From positions 102,262 to 166,261 of the forward strand of contig JBFMDH010000001.1 in the NCBI GenBank assembly GCA_040754075.1: a DNA stretch of 64,000 nt, in the 5' to 3' direction. Made by a program: the position numbers and the translations under genes. The stretch is from Acidobacteriota bacterium (lineage in GTDB: Bacteria; Acidobacteriota; Blastocatellia; UBA7656). Position 1 is the stretch's first letter. Each line of letters opens with the position of its first letter. This document shows positions 63,550 through 64,000 of this stretch, one piece after another. The notes beneath the pieces were generated by a model, which was not told the DNA's origin, made no database searches, and saw nothing but the letters and a program-made list of their open reading frames with translations.

Positions 63550-64000
63550 TCAAAATACGCATTCGGTATTGACGGCTAACCTGCGCACTTCGAGGCGCGA
63601 AGGTTGAAAGATAATGGTTTCAATCTGCTCGGTGCTTGCTTTGATGTGATAAGCAACGCCCGCATCATTCACCAGATAATAATAGCCGCCGGAATCCTGC
63701 TCGGCGCATTTTTTGAAACTGCGGTCAATTTTTAAATCGCCGCGAAAAATTGTAGTCGCCGGTTTCAGATAAATGGTGAACACTTTATTCGCCATCGCAG
63801 CCGGAGCGCGATAAAGCTTTGCCAGACTTGCCGTCAAATAAGAAAAGGTCACCACCCCGGTTTCGGTTTTATATGGACCGACCAGCGAACTATCCGGCGC
63901 ATCCGCCGGTTCGCCGAACATTCGCGCCACGTCGGCAGTCGTTGAACGTAGCGGCGTCAGCCCCTGCCAGGTATTTTTTTTCACCATATCAATCAAGCCG
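63550..64000 (-). CDS. Hypothetical protein (5' end outside window)
   Basis: The frame stays open to the window edge (codons for G-L-I-D-M-V before the first ATG), so the true start probably lies beyond base 64000. The visible 148 residues contain KKNTWQGLTPLRSTTADVARMFG, a motif of small exported acidobacterial proteins that I recall but cannot name, and end with RRLAVNTECVF. The gap to the next gene is 16 bases, so the two share a transcript leading into dapB. Confidence 0.65.
   Translation of the reverse strand, partial: GLIDMVKKNTWQGLTPLRSTTADVARMFGEPADAPDSSLVGPYKTETGVVTFSYLTASLAKLYRAPAAMANKVFTIYLKPATTIFRGDLKIDRSFKKCAEQDSGGYYYLVNDAGVAYHIKASTEQIETIIFQPSRLEVRRLAVNTECVF

Overview
The window looks like a chromosomal segment of an acidobacterium, probably of the Blastocatellia group. 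This is inferred from gene content, not from a marker gene: many large secreted proteins built from carboxypeptidase-regulatory-like repeats, an ECF sigma factor next to a membrane TPR-CHAT protein, a propeller-type hybrid sensor kinase, FG-GAP/HYR giant proteins and a short cysteine-bearing domain starting CLQDDSN. Base composition is about 50 percent GC and fairly uniform. No tRNA, rRNA, CRISPR array, prophage or intact transposase was recognised.

Layout. 1-10065 (+): six tandem paralogous secreted proteins made of repeated beta-sandwich (CarboxypepD_reg-like) units; two subfamilies occur in the order A-A-B-A-A-B, the first member being cut by the window edge. 10317-16747 (-): a four-gene unit of an ECF sigma factor, a 1222-residue membrane TPR-CHAT protease, an unrecognised 276-residue protein and a trypsin-fold serine protease; this is the best candidate for an undescribed system. 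17001-20131 (-): a polytopic spermidine-synthase-like protein and a DUF3368 PIN/UPF0175 toxin-antitoxin pair. 20190-23476: a glycosyltransferase, a secreted thioredoxin-fold protein and an ECF sigma/zinc anti-sigma pair.

23621-36826 (-): a polysaccharide operon read from right to left: Wzz-like chain-length protein, wecB, O-antigen ligase/polymerase, heparinase-like lyase, asparagine synthase, flippase, two methyltransferases and a glycosyltransferase, several with overlapping ends. A 133-bp MITE-like element sits just upstream of its first gene. Degenerate 7-bp tandem repeats have invaded this operon and are translated within two or three of its proteins; the same repeat class recurs near 45.5 kb.

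37108-50746: a Gly/Tyr/Asn-rich small secreted protein, a cytochrome c-copper monooxygenase fusion, a 1889-residue FG-GAP/HYR protein, a stand-alone receiver, a LuxR-type response regulator with its 1009-residue propeller histidine kinase, and two small secreted proteins. 50855-56764: the remains of a MazEF-like module, a copper amine oxidase, a second CLQDDSN protein and an O-antigen ligase-TPR protein. 57291-64000 (-): a DJ-1/PfpI protein and a lysine/diaminopimelate operon (two hypothetical genes, dapB, dapA, dapD, endonuclease V, aminotransferase). A small opposite-strand gene has been inserted between dapA and dapD, leaving a 21-bp direct duplication.
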